Origin: Mactromeris polynyma
Lineage: Eukaryota; Mollusca; Bivalvia; Venerida; Mactridae
NCBI GenBank assembly: GCA_032209605.1
Contig: JASFXZ010000016.1
Span: 8,060,001-8,124,000 of the forward strand
Length of the DNA stretch: 64,000 nt
Direction of reading: 5' to 3'
Part shown: positions 36,032-49,104 of the stretch, piece by piece
How positions within the stretch are numbered: position 1 is the stretch's first letter
Layout of the letters: every line of letters begins with the position of its first letter
Program-made: the position numbers and the translations under genes
Notes under the pieces: model-generated
The model's database searches: none
The model's input: only the letters and a program-made list of their open reading frames with translations
What the model was told of the DNA's origin: nothing

Positions 36032-39000
36032 AATTGCTATTTCAAAATCGCTCTGCATTATACAGAAAAATGAAGGCATAATTATGTTTGCAATTTCATT
36101 TCAATTCGTTAAATTAAAATGTGATAATGGCTTGCGTGTAAATGAACTAGTGAATAAGTATCTCGAATAAAAATATAAATAATGAGGCATTCATTTCTCA
36201 AAGAACAAACTCCTTTTGATATCTTATTTAAATGAACCATTGATGATACATGTATGCGTTTAGTATTGGTAAAACATACGCTTTATAAATTACTGTATTA
36301 AGTTCACAGGGTGTCTTTATATACCATTGATATACATTGTATATGCTAGATAAGCGATCTATCAAAATATATAATAGATAATAATTGTATCTCGTTTGGC
36401 AGATCATTATATTTACAAACAATACTTTAATATCCTAGATATCTGAGTTGATAAATGAATTCTCAAGTAAACGAATCAAATGATCCATAAGGCATTTTAT
36501 TTCAGACTGCGTTTAGTATGAAGTATTGAATTTAAAACGAACATTTTTGCTGTAAGATGCTTCCTGATGATTACTGTATTGTATGTCAGGACACTAGAGT
36601 CATCCAGTTAAACTTTAAGGGCAATGGCACCGCATTAATTCTTTTTTTTGTCTGAAGTTAAGATTTCACTACAATAATCGAACCAATATCGATGAATTGG
36701 TTGTGGTACCGAAAAATGTACTTTTTTAAGATTTGCCTTATGATGCCAATTTTAACCAATGACATTACATATTATTCCAAACAAGGGTATCATACCAGTG
36801 ATTTTATCATTCATTGCGTATGTCTGTATTAATTGTATTCCTATTATTTTAAATCAAAATGTTTTTGTTTACTTTCTGTGGTCAGAATTTGCTGCACAAT
36901 AAGAACTCGGACATGTTTTCTAGCAAGAGGTCTTCCGAATCAATTAGACGAGTGTAGACACTGATCTGGTTTCATTAACAATGTCGCCGAAAAAAAACTT
37001 GCTGTTATGTAAAAGAAGTCGTAGGAATTATTGCAACACCGCATGCATCGAACAACATCGTCTATCCAAACTACATGAGGAAATACAAGTGTAGTTTCAT
37101 TTGATATCATTATGTAAACAGACAATATTTTCAAATAATAGAACAAAAAACTCACAAGTGACATGAACGATAACAAATGATCCAATCTTAAGTCAATAAT
37201 AAAGATGACATGCCACTGAACAACGGAAGACACCAATTCAAATTTGCTTTTTATCTGATTAGTTCACTTGAATTATTAAGTATTATCAAAATGAATTCCA
37301 GCCGACAAAAAGCTGGTTTCAATCTATGAACGGAATACTTCATTATTCAAGTCCCAGTGTAGTCACACAGTGATTTTTTCTTGTTAACCGAATATAGGCT
37401 GTTTACCTTTATCAAAATATGTCCATTTCTTCCCAACTCTTCGTTCACCCCCCCCCCCCCCCTCCCCTCTGACTGAATTCATTTTTATTATTTATCACCT
37501 CATATAACATATCATACTTCCTATTGAGAGATTTTACTATCAATTGAACCTCTGTATGGCAATACCCTCTAAATAACAGCAAACATGTGCGTCACACAAA
37601 GGTTGTTGCTCTGAAGAGATTGCATTGTACACTGTATATAGTATTGCCTCAAATTTAAAGCACAATAGTCTATCCTTGTGAAATACGTTAAATCGTGGAA
37701 AGCTGCAGGTGATTTTTGAAGTGCCAAGAAATACATGCATACCTACATCGTAAGTACAATTTACTGCTCCCACACAGCGCTTTGATTCCACTACCGTGAT
37801 TATGAAGGTATCGGAATAAACGCCCGATGTAAGGAGAGCAGTACATTCTATGTTAAATGTTGGTACATCTTTTCATATTAGGACAATGTTCTCATCATCT
37901 AATTTAATCCCGCAAACTAAGTTACCATCTACTCGTATCTAGCAAAGACACAAATGTTTGAACCTTGCACCAATATAAGTTATATAACAGTTATGCGTTT
38001 AGTATGGAATATAAGCACATGATGTTGTATTCAAATGAAACTACGATGATGCATATGCATGATAAATGTATCAAGTGAATGAAATACGTGTATTCTACCA
38101 GAGACGTGACCATATTGACATGTTCTTTCTATGCCTCAATATGTGATTTCACACTCCATAAACATATCTACATTGGCCATACTTACAGTCTGTATGACTT
38201 CGGCGTGGTTAATACCCAGATTGCAGAAAGCAGATATATTACTTACAATACGTTCGGTGTTCATTGTATTTAAAGTTCTCTGACAACACTAGATAGTGTA
38301 CATGATAAGCTCGAAGACAAATGTGTGTTTGAGAGTTCAATAGTGATTTTCACTTTGATCAATAAACTTGAGTCAATGAAGCCGGTCACGTGACTGACAT
38401 GACCATGGAGTTCATCCGATTGTGATGTTTACCATCGATTTATCTGAACTCGCAATAAAACGTCTTCAAAACACGATGTATCGCATTATCATTTATCAGA
38501 GCTCAGACTAAGCCCCTGGCAGACGAACTATCAAATGTCAAGGTCAACACGTCTGGAGAGTAAAAATGTGTATACTGTTTTTTACTATTTTGGCTTCTTT
38601 TCAGAGAAGAAAAGGCGACACGTTTTTTGTCCCTACAATGTCGTCCCTTAATTTCAATCCGATTTTTAGTAATCCGTCGCAGGATTTTGTCTGAGACGAT
38701 CTATGGGCTTAACAGAATCTAATTTGCATACACAAAAAGGGATTTCATTGAGCCCCTAAATGTCTAATATGCGTTATAGCGTTGTTTTCGTAATTCTTTT
38801 CATTTGACCAAAATTAAGACTAAGCAGACTTAAAGTTTTTTGTTAAAGTCAAATTTAGAGCAAATGATATAATGTATGTGGACGAAACACAAGTTCTCCG
38901 GTTTCAAGCGACTTTCAAATTATTGTTATTCAACCAACTTAAAACTGGCGTAAAATGTCAATTTCCATTTGCGATCTCAGAATAGACTAAGTCCTCTTGC

Positions 39001-39410
39001 TGCTTGATTGGTAACGCATCACGCCAACATGGTCATAACATGTGCAGAAATGGTTACCAATTTAGCTATACTAAATAAATTCTTGAAGTTAGCCTTCATA
39101 AATCACAAACACATACCGAACATGTGTAAAAATCGAAGGTTATTCGTATAACGTTTGAAAGATATATTATACCGTAGTGATTGATTGATTGAACAGACGA
39201 CAAATCAGAGCAGATTTTGCGTGAAGAGGGCTCTTAAAATCTCGTAAATCATGCAATGCCAATATGATTCATTATAAAGTAATCTGATAGGAATGCACAC
39301 TTAGCTGTTGAAAGATGTCAATAAGGTTTATTTATTCGGAATATTTCAGTTTTGATTGAAGAGATAGCACGTTGGTGGCTAACTTGCAGCTCTCTTGAAA
39401 TGGTTGATAG

Positions 39411-39546
39411 GTTGGTGAACTAGAATTCTTTAAGGCTGGATAAGCCTATTTTTGTAATTGGAGCTAAATTTGTTAATAGGTTGGTGAACTAGAATTCTTT
39501 AAGGCTGGATAAGCCTATTTTTGTAATTGGAGCTAATTTTGTTAAT
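39411..39546. repeat. Direct duplication, 69-bp unit, 2 copies
   Basis: The segment starting GTTGGTGAACTAGAATTCTT is present twice head to tail and is almost identical (AAATTTG versus AATTTTG near the end). Confidence 0.9.
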
Positions 39547-42500
39547 ATATGACAATGAAACGTGTCAGGAAATAAATGTGACACACAAGATCCACTTCTT
39601 TCTTTTAATAGCGACGATAATGCTGATTTTTAAAAGCGACATGATTGCAATGAAACATGATCTATATAGAATGCACTGCAAACAAACGGGGCTATGTTCC
39701 CCGATTCTCACGCAAGCATGATCAAACAGTCCCATACACCGGTACGTAATTCCTACAACCAAAGTTCTTCATTAGCTTCACAAAATAGCTTACCGGTATT
39801 TTGAGACAATACGGAACACAGTCTGTAAAAATTACATACGACATTTGATAGGAATTCAAAAATCCGAACTCTGATTATAACACTATCAATATTTAACAGT
39901 GTTGAATACAATCATGAACAAACATGCGAGGAGTCAGTATTGTATTTAACGGTCTACACTGTCAACATGATATTATATACATTGAAGACTTGATCGTAAA
40001 TGTCAACTATTGAACATACGATACATTGACCAAGACATTCAAGTTTTTAAAATCCAATTTGATATACAATGTACATGAAATATGTTTTAGAAAATCTCAA
40101 ATAACAAGGGTATAGATTAGTCGCATGCTTTGTTCAATGTAGACCGTGTGTAACATTAAATAAACAAACACGATAACGACTGTTTGATAGAGTGTTAAAA
40201 TGAATCAATAATTCAATTCAATAAAGCGCACATTAAATAATTTATACGAAAAAATTATTTGGTCGGATGTTGTTACTATTGCAATTAAGTTAATATCTGC
40301 ATTTAATATACATATTCCTCCCGATAGCTGACTGCATTATGTTGGTATGTCAATATATAACATAACCAATTTAAAAAGTAAACTTGTAAACGTTTGTTTC
40401 AAATAAACATACGTTATTACTTACCAGTGCTCTCGTTATAAAAAATCCAATGCTGTAAAAGCACTGCGGTGTAAAATTCCACAATGTTTTGTTCCCGTAT
40501 TTTGTTAAACTTTATTATAGATACCAACTGTATACTACTTTAACCGATTGTAAACTCAAAAAGACATTGATTTCTATACGTGGGGAGAAACAGATCTTAC
40601 GGAATAAAGCGACTACAAATCGAAGATCTAATATCCCACAGGGGCACGTTGTTACTGCGAATAGCGATATGCGCAAAGTATACGGGAGTCCGTCATTTGT
40701 ATCGGCTACATGAAAGCGCTTCATAAAAAAGATTATAAATATTATAAACCGTTGTTTTACGTACTCGTACTTATGTAAATTTCAATTGGAAATTATTTCG
40801 CATTCATAAAATATCATTTTATAGATAAATTTATAGGGAAGTATTTCTAAGGAAAAACTAACATGGTTAAAATCGTTTGACATGTAATTTCACCCTCCAT
40901 GACCGTGTTGTTTTTCTTACTTTAAAACTTTCCCTATATTATTCAATTTACTTACATTAAATCATCTAATATTATTCTGAGACCTTGTTCTGTTCTGTAC
41001 TGTTCTGTTCAATCATTTTGTTTTTGTATTCGATGTCGAGTTCTCTTCCGTTCAGTTCTGTGTCAGTCAGTTCCGTCACTTGTATTGTATTTTATATTGA
41101 TGCATTGTTCTGACGCCTTGTTCTGTTCCATCCCATTATATTTTATCAATAGTCATTTTCCATGAACAATATTGTACGTGTGTTCGTATTTTACAGAATA
41201 ATGGACGTGCCCCTGTGAACTTTAAGCACATTTCCTGATATTGACAACGAGATGTCAGTTTATCGGATCAATTTCAGCGACCCATTTAACATTACGTTTG
41301 TATGTATGTATGTATTTGCGATCAAAGTTAATAGATTTGAATCCAATATGAAAATAAACTACAATTCAAATTCGCTCGTTTTACCGATATAACAAATAGT
41401 TACCCATGTTTCGTATAGAGACAAATATGTAAACAGTACGTGTTAAATAAAGATGGTACGTTCAGCTAGTTATCTATATATTTATAGAAAATTCAAATTG
41501 GTATCAAGCATTATCCGCAAATTGAAATTATATCAAATTGGTCAAAATATCAGTCGAAACTAAATAATAGATTTATTGTGGAGCAGTTGTTCATTATCAT
41601 TCATTCTTGCCATACGAATACGCTGTCAACTGATTACAAAGCGCTTATGAATTCTTACCAATTTCTCTTGAAATAATTCGAGTGAAGTTGAGTAGAACTA
41701 ATCATTCGATCCACATTTGTATAAAGTTGTCGATCTTTTTATCCTGTTAAGTGAAGAAAAAATATCTGTTCATTGCAATGAGTGGTTGCTGTGACTAATA
41801 TACGTTCCTCAAACATGCATATTGTAACGATTTTTTCGTATATGTTAGCACAGTCTGAAAGCATACCGCTGTATAACAGATAATGTCAATGTCAATTTTA
41901 ATCTATCTTTCGATGATTCATAGTCTTATCGAACGTTATAGTTCAATTTGTAGACCTGCAACTTCAAGTATCTTCAGTTACTCTCTTGTATGAGTCATGA
42001 TGGTTGTCGTTTGCTTATATGCGACTCGATGTCGTTTTCTTTCATCAACATATCAAAAAGAGGATTACTTATGTCGGCGGGTGAGCCAAAGCTAGGGTCA
42101 TGGATAAAACATGTTCAATTCGGTGTCAATGTCGTTCGTTGTTGTGTAAACAAACCACCACTACTGCTAAAAATACTACACTACAAACAAGGAAAATGTA
42201 CGTGCGCCATCTTCAGAACTCGGCCACTCTCCACAGAGATCAGATATCCAATCGTGTAGCAACATGTTCGAGTCTCTTCTGTGTTATTATAGGGGAGACA
42301 AACGCATGAACAAACCTTGGAAGTGTGTAAGAATTATTTCCCTTGTTCACCGTCTATACATGTAGTTGTGAGAATGTAATGCAGTGTGACTGTTTTGTAT
42401 CGCCGTATAATTTTGAGTTTTAGACACGTACATACATCTTGTATTCAAGTTTGGTGATTTCTTCAATTCGAATTGCTAACCTCACATATTCCAATACTTG

Positions 42501-42592
42501 ATATCTAAAAGAGGCATTAACGAGTAAGAGGCACCTTACAGCAGAACTGCCAGAACAAGAATTCATGAAATTCTAAAATGTTTTAAAATCTG

Positions 42593-42598
42593 TTTATT
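42593..42598 (-). terminator. Poly(A) signal of C1q gene A
   Basis: AATAAA on the minus strand lies 46 bases past the stop codon. It is conserved in unit B at 47286-47281. Confidence 0.6.
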
Positions 42599-42643
42599 TA
42601 AGCGAATACCTGTGTACATACATTACATAGTTCAGAACCGAAC

Positions 42644-44427
42644 TCAGCCAATAATAGCGTTGGTCGCTGCATCAGAGTAGAGCAAAAACCCCGAAAACGT
42701 CGTCCATGTGTTTACATCTCCGAATACATGGTCGTGAGCTTGACCGTTCCGAATTGCTACGTCATCGCCTTGGTTTAATCGAACAACAAGCGTCTGACTA
42801 CCTTGATCATTGTGAGCTGGATCACCCCGGGCGTATACATCTACTTTGTTCACTCCGTTGACGACGATTTTACACCATGTTTCAGCGTTCCCGTAGGCGA
42901 AAACTGTCACGTGGAAGACGTAGGTGCCAGCGATTGGTGCTATGAAGACACCATGATGTGGATTATAGGCGTTACCAATATTGGTTTCTACAAGGTCAAA
43001 TACAATGTTTTGGTTAAAGCCAAGGTCGTCATAACGGTGAACAAGTATGGCCGTAAAAGCGACTGCGTCCACTTCCGGCGATTGTCGTCGTATTCTGTTA
43101 TCAATGTTATCTTCCACTGAGGAACCTAAAATCATGAAATGTACGTTCCATACAATATTGTGAAAATGAAAGTTAATCCATAAGTTAAAGCGGAATTTTC
43201 ATATAATTAATGTATGTATTTTTCGGTGCAGTCGTAGAGCTTACTAACATGGCTTGACTATTTGCATATCAGTGTTGTGTAAACCAATCAAATCTTACGT
43301 TAACCACTAAACCAAATTATCTTCAACCGAACAACGTTTGCAACCTCGACGCAGATTGGTTAACATTTCGATAAGGGATACGTTACCTTACCGACATCCA
43401 CTGATGATTTTATCCAATCTCCTACGAAGTCACCTCCCCTTAAACACGTTACAGGTATCGGAGCTACTATAGTGTAGCATAATCGAGTGACCAACATCGT
43501 AACATCTCGGCAATTTTTTATGTTGCTCAACAAATCTTAATCTTCACATTGCAACTACATGTAATATACTTGCTTCAGATTGGGCCGACCGTTTATTTCA
43601 ATGTATTACTTGTTCTCTTATCAGATGGCTATATATATTTATATTTCAAACCATCCAAATTGTGATTCACTTGATAAAAAGAATCTGTTAGTTTGATATT
43701 GACGTGTATCAAAGACAAAAAGTAGCAGCTTTTAGACATCAAAACGACAGTAGGAACTTCGACAATTCGAAGAAGATCTTCTAATTCATCGTCTGATTAC
43801 GAACATGGGATAACAGTAGGTGTGATTACATTGAAAAGGTTTTTCATATGTGTTTTCATGTTAGAAATCGTCACATTCAACAGTTCAGTGAAAGAAAACA
43901 TATTCTGGTTGACAGGAATGTCATATTGCTGGCAATATGTAACAAAGCTTTTTACGTACATGTACATCAATTACCAAACAAAAAAGGTTCAACCTTTTCG
44001 TAGTTTCAAATTCTATTGTAAATCGCCTGCAGAAATGACTAGGTATCTCGTTTAATTTACCTCCATTCTTGCCGTTAGTCACTCTGTCAGTTATCTCATC
44101 GTCCGTAGCAGTTGGCGTTTCTACCGGGGGATTATCAGTTTGGTCTCGTCCTGCAAATATTGTCTGCATTTCTTGAATCTGCTGTTCTTGATTTCTCACC
44201 ACTGTTTCCAGATCAGAGATGGTTTTCTGTTGAACAAGATCACGTGACTCTAATTCTGTAATTCTTTGCTGTTGGATTTTATCGTGTGCCTCAAGAGCAC
44301 TTAAACGCGCCATTACATTTTTAAATACAGGATTATTAAGTAACAGATCAGGATCATCAATTTCAGCAACACAAACATCCCATATTGCTGCGATAACAGT
44401 CAAAGTTAATAACCACTGCTTTGACAT
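42644..44427 (-). CDS. Secreted coiled-coil plus C1q-domain protein A, 282 aa
   Basis: Two exons, 44427-44061 and 43125-42644, join in phase 1 (G|GT). Residues 1-21 are a signal peptide ending in VCVA. Residues about 44-90 form a heptad-rich coiled coil (LSALEAHDKIQQQRITELE), followed by a Pro/Thr-rich linker with DDEITDRVTNG. Residues about 143-280 are a globular C1q head: AFTAILVH, then FNQNIVFD, GNAYNPHHGVFIAPIAGTYVFHV, DDVAIRNG and TTFSGFLLYSD at the end. There is no collagen region, as is usual for bivalve C1q-domain proteins, which act as secreted trimeric pattern-recognition lectins. The coiled coil presumably trimerises the heads. The sister gene lies about 4.7 kb upstream on the same strand. 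Ligand unknown. Confidence 0.92.
43219..43600. repeat. CGGCGCA-family dispersed element, copy 2 (C1q A intron)
   Basis: It starts TTTTTCGGTGCAGTCGTAG, contains GTGTAAACCAATCAAATCT and CAACCGAACAACG, and ends at GATTGGGCCGACCG. It sits in the single intron of C1q gene A; unit B keeps its left part. Confidence 0.65.
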
Positions 44428-46003
44428 TGTCGTGCGTATTTAAATTCACACTTGTTTACTCCTCTGTGACACCTTTAAATAAAATGACTTTATTTGGTCA
44501 TAACGAAAGTTCTTATCTATATACAAGTAGATGTTAAAAAAATCGTGACTAAAGATTGAACACCTTTCCTTTTCAGTTACATGTTGCTATATAGAAACAT
44601 TTTGTTTTCGATGTTTGAAGAAAAACCGATTACAGCGTCATGATTATATCATTTAATGACTTTGAACATTATTTAATGTACTCGTTAGTACTTGTACTTG
44701 GATCTGCTATGGCAATTTCAGGAGGCGCACCATGGGGCGGACCAGGTGCTTCCCCAAAACTGTCTGAAAAAACATATGCCCTTTCTATGACACTGCAAGC
44801 GGAAAGCGTTTGAGTGCCGCTGTTAGATGTCCAACCTCTTCTTTATGACTAAGTGACGTCATTTTCAGAAAACGTCACATGTGACGTCACCGTGTACTGA
44901 CAGTAAACAATATTTGCCACATATAGCACTATGAAAACGAAGTGACCGTATGGAGTAAACATTGCTTCCTGCTTGCAAATTGTGACACCACATGCTGCGT
45001 TTTCTTTAAATGCCGTCACTTACAGGAGAGGTTGGAAATCCCGTAGTTCAGCGCTCATTTCTGCTCGTTACGAAAGAGGATTTGGACAAAAAGTGACACG
45101 GTAAAGTACCTCAAATCAACCGACCAAAAATATGTGTCTGAATTGAGGATCTCTCAAATGTTTATCAGGTTATGACGCGTATTCTCGATAACTGACTCTT
45201 TTACTGAACCCAGGCAGCAATTTGGAAAGTCCGATGTCAGTATTCCTTTGTGTGCCACATTAAAGGTAATATAACGGTTTATTTTTTGGCAATTATTGAA
45301 TTCAGATTGAATTTATCTTGTAACTTGGCCCGAAAAAATGACTTATATAACAGCAGAAAGAGAACATATTTTACACATATTTAATTCTGCCGACGTTCCC
45401 TACTTGTGGCCACATCTGTTCTGCGCGCGAATACATGTATTAACAACGCACATTTTGATTGGTTAAATATTCCGAGAGATATTTTCCGAACGACCGACCA
45501 TTGTCATTTGAACAATGGACCAGTTCGAGGGCTCGACTACATATGAATTCAGACATCAAAACCGGATGTTGATAGTGAATTTTCGCCACAGGAATAATTT
45601 GCTATTAAGCAAATAATTTGCTTATTTAAAAAAAAAAATGGCGCAGATTGCTGAAAATTGACTCCATCGTGAGTGAAATATATGTCGAAACCAGTCAGAA
45701 AGCTGTCTGATTCTAAAACTAGAATCAAGTGCAAAATAAAGAGTGACGAAATCGTGGGGGGGGGTTACATTCAATTCCATGGGCTTATAATAATTATAAA
45801 GTAGACTATAAGAAACGATTGATTGATAGATTGATCGAAGTTATGACAATTTCTGTGACGTTTAATTATATTTCTCTGGTGCCAGATACCTCAACATACA
45901 ATCATGAATACTATTTCAACATTAAATACTATTATCAGTGAAATAATAGAAAATGAAACTTTATACGTGTACTTTTATTAAAAAGATAAATACTTGGAAT
46001 AAT
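44428..46003. other. Upstream region of C1q A plus duplicated 3' flank
   Basis: No exon is seen. It is shared with 49105-50908 of unit B apart from a MITE insertion there. A conserved CGTCACATGTGACGTCACC palindrome-rich stretch (about 44872-44890, repeated near 49550) contains a TGACGTCA CRE site. Confidence 0.5.
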
Positions 46004-46067
46004 CTATACTTCTTGCGGACATGAATTTATATCGAGCAATCTGTCAGGGTCTAAATCCTTCTCATTG
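46004..46067 (-). pseudogene. Stranded 3' coding stub of the 237-aa gene
   Basis: These 64 bp are identical to 50909-50972, the last 21 codons and stop of the 237-residue gene. The 3' flank with its AATAAA is also present. The stub has no upstream exon and marks the duplication junction. Confidence 0.9.
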
Positions 46068-47330
46068 ATATAACAAATAGTTACCCATATTTCGTATAGA
46101 GACAAATATGTAAACAGTACGTGTTAAATAAAGATGGTACGTTCAGCTAGTTATTTATATATTGATAGAAAATTCAAATTGGTATCGAGCATTATCCGCA
46201 AATTGAAATTATATCAAATTGGTCAAAATATCAGTCGAAACTAAATAATAGATTTATTGTGGAGCAGTTGTTCATTATCATTCATTCTTGCCATACGAAT
46301 ACGCTGTCAACTGATTACAAAGCGCTTATGAATTCTTACCAATTTCTCTTGAAATAATTCGAGTGAAGTTGAGTAGAACTAATCATTCGATCCACATTTG
46401 TATAAAGTTGTCGATCTTTTTATCCTGTTAAGTGAAGAAAAAATATCTGTTCATTGCAATGAGTGGTTGCTGTGACTAATATACGTTCCTCAAACATGCA
46501 TATTGAAACGATTTTTTCGGATATGTTAGCACAGTCTGAAAGCATACCGCTGTATAGCAAATAATGTCAATGTCAATTTTAATCTATCTTTCGATGATTC
46601 ATAGTCTTATCGAACGTTATAGTTCAATCTGTAGACCTGCAACTTCAAGTATCTTCAGTTACTCTCTTGTATGAGTCATGATGGTTGTCGTTTGCTTATA
46701 TCATTCTTACGACGCGATGTCGTTTTCTTTCATCAACATATCAAAACGAGGATTACTTATGTCGGCGGGTGAGCGAAAGCTAGGGTCATGGATAAAACAT
46801 GTTCAATTCGGTATCAAGGCCGTCCGTTGTTGTGTAAACAAACCACCACTACTACTAACAATACTACACTACAAACAAGGAAAAAGAACGTGCGCCATCT
46901 TCAGAACTCGGCCACTCTCCACAGAGATCAGATATCCAATCGTGTAGCAACATGTTCGAGTCTCTTCTGTGTTATTATAGGGGAGACAAACGCATGAACA
47001 AACCTTGGAAGTGTGTAAGAATTATTTCCCTTGTTCACCGTCTATACATGTAGTTGTGAGAATGTTATTCAGTGCGACTGTTTTGTATCGCCGTATAATT
47101 TTGAGTTTTAGACACATACATACATCTTGTATTTAAGTTTAGTGATTTCTTCAATTCGAATTTCTAACTTCACATATTCCAATACTTGACATGTAAAAGA
47201 GGTATTAACGAGTAAGAGACACCTTACAGCAGAACTACCAGAACAAGAATTCATGAAATTCTAAAATGTTTTAAAATCTGTTTATTTAAGCGAAGACCTG
47301 TGTACATACAATACATAGTTCAGAACTAAC

Positions 47331-49104
47331 TCAGCCAATAATAGCGTTGGTCGCTGTATCAGAGTAGAGCAAGAAACCCGAAAATGTCGTCCATGTGTTT
47401 CCATCTCCGTATACCATGTCGTGAGCTCGACCGTTCTGAATTGCTACGTCATCACCTTGGTTTAATCGAACAACAAGCGTCTGACTACTTTGATCATCGT
47501 GAGTTGTATCACCATGGGCGTAAACATCTACTTTGTTCACTCCATTGACGACGATTTTACACCATATCTCCACGTTTTTGAGAGCGAAAACTGTCACGTG
47601 GAATACGTAGGTGCCAGCGATTGGTGCTATGAAGACACCATGATGGGGATTATAGGCGTTACCAATATTGGTTTCTACACGGTCAAACACAATGTTTTGG
47701 TTGAAGCCAAGGTCGTTTAAACGGTGAACAAGTATGGCCGTAAAAGCGACTGCGTCCACTTCCGGTGATTGTCGTCGTATTCTGTTTTTAATGTTATCTT
47801 CCACAGAGGAACCTAAAATCATGAAATGTACCATACAATATTGTGAAAATGAAAGTTAATCCATAAGTTAAAGCGGAATTTTCATAAAATTAATTAATTT
47901 TCGGCGCAGTCGTAGAGTCGTAGGCTACTAACATTGCTTGGCTATTAGCATATCAGTGTTGTGTAAACCAATCAAATCTTACGATAACCAGTAAACCAAA
48001 TTCTCTTCAACCGAACAACGTTTGAAACCTCGACGCGGATTGGTTAACATTTCGATAAGGGGTACGTTACCTTACCGACATCCACATAATTTAATTCAAT
48101 CACCTACGAAGTCACCTGTTTTCGTACGGCATTCGTACGGGGCCCGAACTATGTCCGCACGTTGACCATGCGACTCCCCTGCTATAGTCGTGCAAGCTCT
48201 TGCGGTGTTCCAAATCCGCCCGAGCATCGTGCGATGCCCGTACGTGCTCTACCGGGGCCCTTGCGGTGCCCGTACGAGGCCTTGCTAGCTGCTCCCGACA
48301 TCGAAACTTTCTACGAGCTCGGCGAGAACTCGGGAGCTCTTTGAAACATTTTCAGAGATTCCCCGAGTCCTCTACGAGTTCAAAAAATCCGTACGATCCT
48401 CCCAAGAGTCAACGATGTCCTTACGGACTCCGTGCGATTTTGCAAAATTTCGACTGAAACCTACTCGTACGGAGCTCGTAGCGTGGATGTGACCAGGGTA
48501 TTACGTACATGGCTAGAGTTGTTCAGTGTAAAAAAAATCTGGTTGATAGGAATGTCAATATGTGACAAAGCTTTTTTACGTACATCATTTAAAAATATGT
48601 TATTCTGCATAAAATTTAAATTCAATTAGATCTGAAACATGTTTATCCATAAAGGTTGATATTTAATTAAAAATATTCAACCGTAACGTAGTTTCAAATT
48701 ATATTCTAAATCGCCTGGTGTCAGAAATTTAATTTACCTTCATTATTGCCGTTAGTCACTCTGTCAGTAATCTCATCGTCCGTAGCAGTTGGCGTTTCTA
48801 CCGGGGGATTATCAGTTTGGTCTCGTCCTGCAAATATTGTCTGCATTTCTTGAATCTGCTGTTCTTGATTTCTCACCACTGTTTCCAGATCAGAGATGGT
48901 TTTCTGTTGAACAAGATCACGTGACTCTAATTCTGTAATTCTTTGCTGTTGGATTTTATCGTGTGCTTCAAGAGCACTTAAACGCGCCATTACATTTTGA
49001 AATTCAGGATTATTGAGTAACAGATCAGGATCATCAATTTCAGCAACACAAACATCCCATATTGCTGCGATAACAATCAAAGTTACTAAACATTGCTTTA
49101 ACAT
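47331..49104 (-). CDS. Secreted coiled-coil plus C1q-domain protein B, 282 aa
   Basis: Exons 49104-48738 and 47812-47331 have the same structure, phase and length as gene A. The signal peptide again ends VCVA. Residues from NVMAR to RVTNG (about 80, the coiled coil and linker) are identical to gene A. The C1q head differs at about 19 of 160 positions, several in clusters: LKNVEI for YGNAET, HGDTTHDDQS for RGDPAHNDQG, and HDMVYGDG for HDHVFGDV. These lie in probable loops of the jelly roll, so ligand preference may differ. A poly(A) signal follows at 47286-47281. Its intron carries part of a CGGCGCA element and a CGTACG-rich insert that gene A lacks. Confidence 0.92.
47890..48117. repeat. CGGCGCA-family element, truncated copy 3 (C1q B intron)
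   Basis: It corresponds to the left part of the element at 43219-43600 but stops where the CGTACG-rich segment begins. The right part is missing. Confidence 0.6.
48118..48500. repeat. GC-rich, CGTACG-rich insert in C1q B intron
   Basis: It is far richer in G+C and CpG than its surroundings. TCGTACGG, CCGTACGA and related words recur at least six times, with GGGGCCC-type palindromes and GAGCTCG boxes. Unit A has unrelated sequence at the equivalent place (about 43438-43880). I see no coding domain; it is probably a dispersed element of unknown class. Confidence 0.55.

Larger units (their letters stand above)
33750..41385. other. Long gene-poor interval
   Basis: I recognise no gene family here. 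Contents: two pogo-like MITEs, one plausible small ORF (35741-36031), a 20-bp C-rich tract (37448-37462 is uninterrupted C), a 69-bp direct duplication (39411-39546) and TGTTC-rich sequence near 40985-41120. Minus-strand frames at 36940-37236 and 37540-37791 and a plus-strand frame at 40489-40713 have no family likeness. Confidence 0.45.
41386..46067. repeat. Tandem segmental duplication, unit A
   Basis: The unit starts at GATATAACAAATAGTTACCC and ends at CCTTCTCATTG, where unit B's first base follows. It carries one C1q gene (minus strand) and a 64-bp stub of the last exon of the gene that follows unit B. Long runs match unit B with few changes. Confidence 0.93.

Noticed and set aside
38385..38394. 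Perfect CLEAR site GTCACGTGAC
   Set aside because: No gene start was found nearby, so a regulatory role cannot be supported.
40489..40713. Plus-strand 74-codon frame with coding-like composition
   Set aside because: No splice partners, no recognisable motif and an equally long frame on the opposite strand.
42803..43120. Plus-strand open frame of 105 codons over C1q gene A
   Set aside because: It is antisense to the C1q exon and is partly mirrored in unit B; it has no features of its own.
48162..48457. Plus-strand frames in the GC-rich block
   Set aside because: Open only because G+C-rich sequence has few stops. No domain, start context or splice support.
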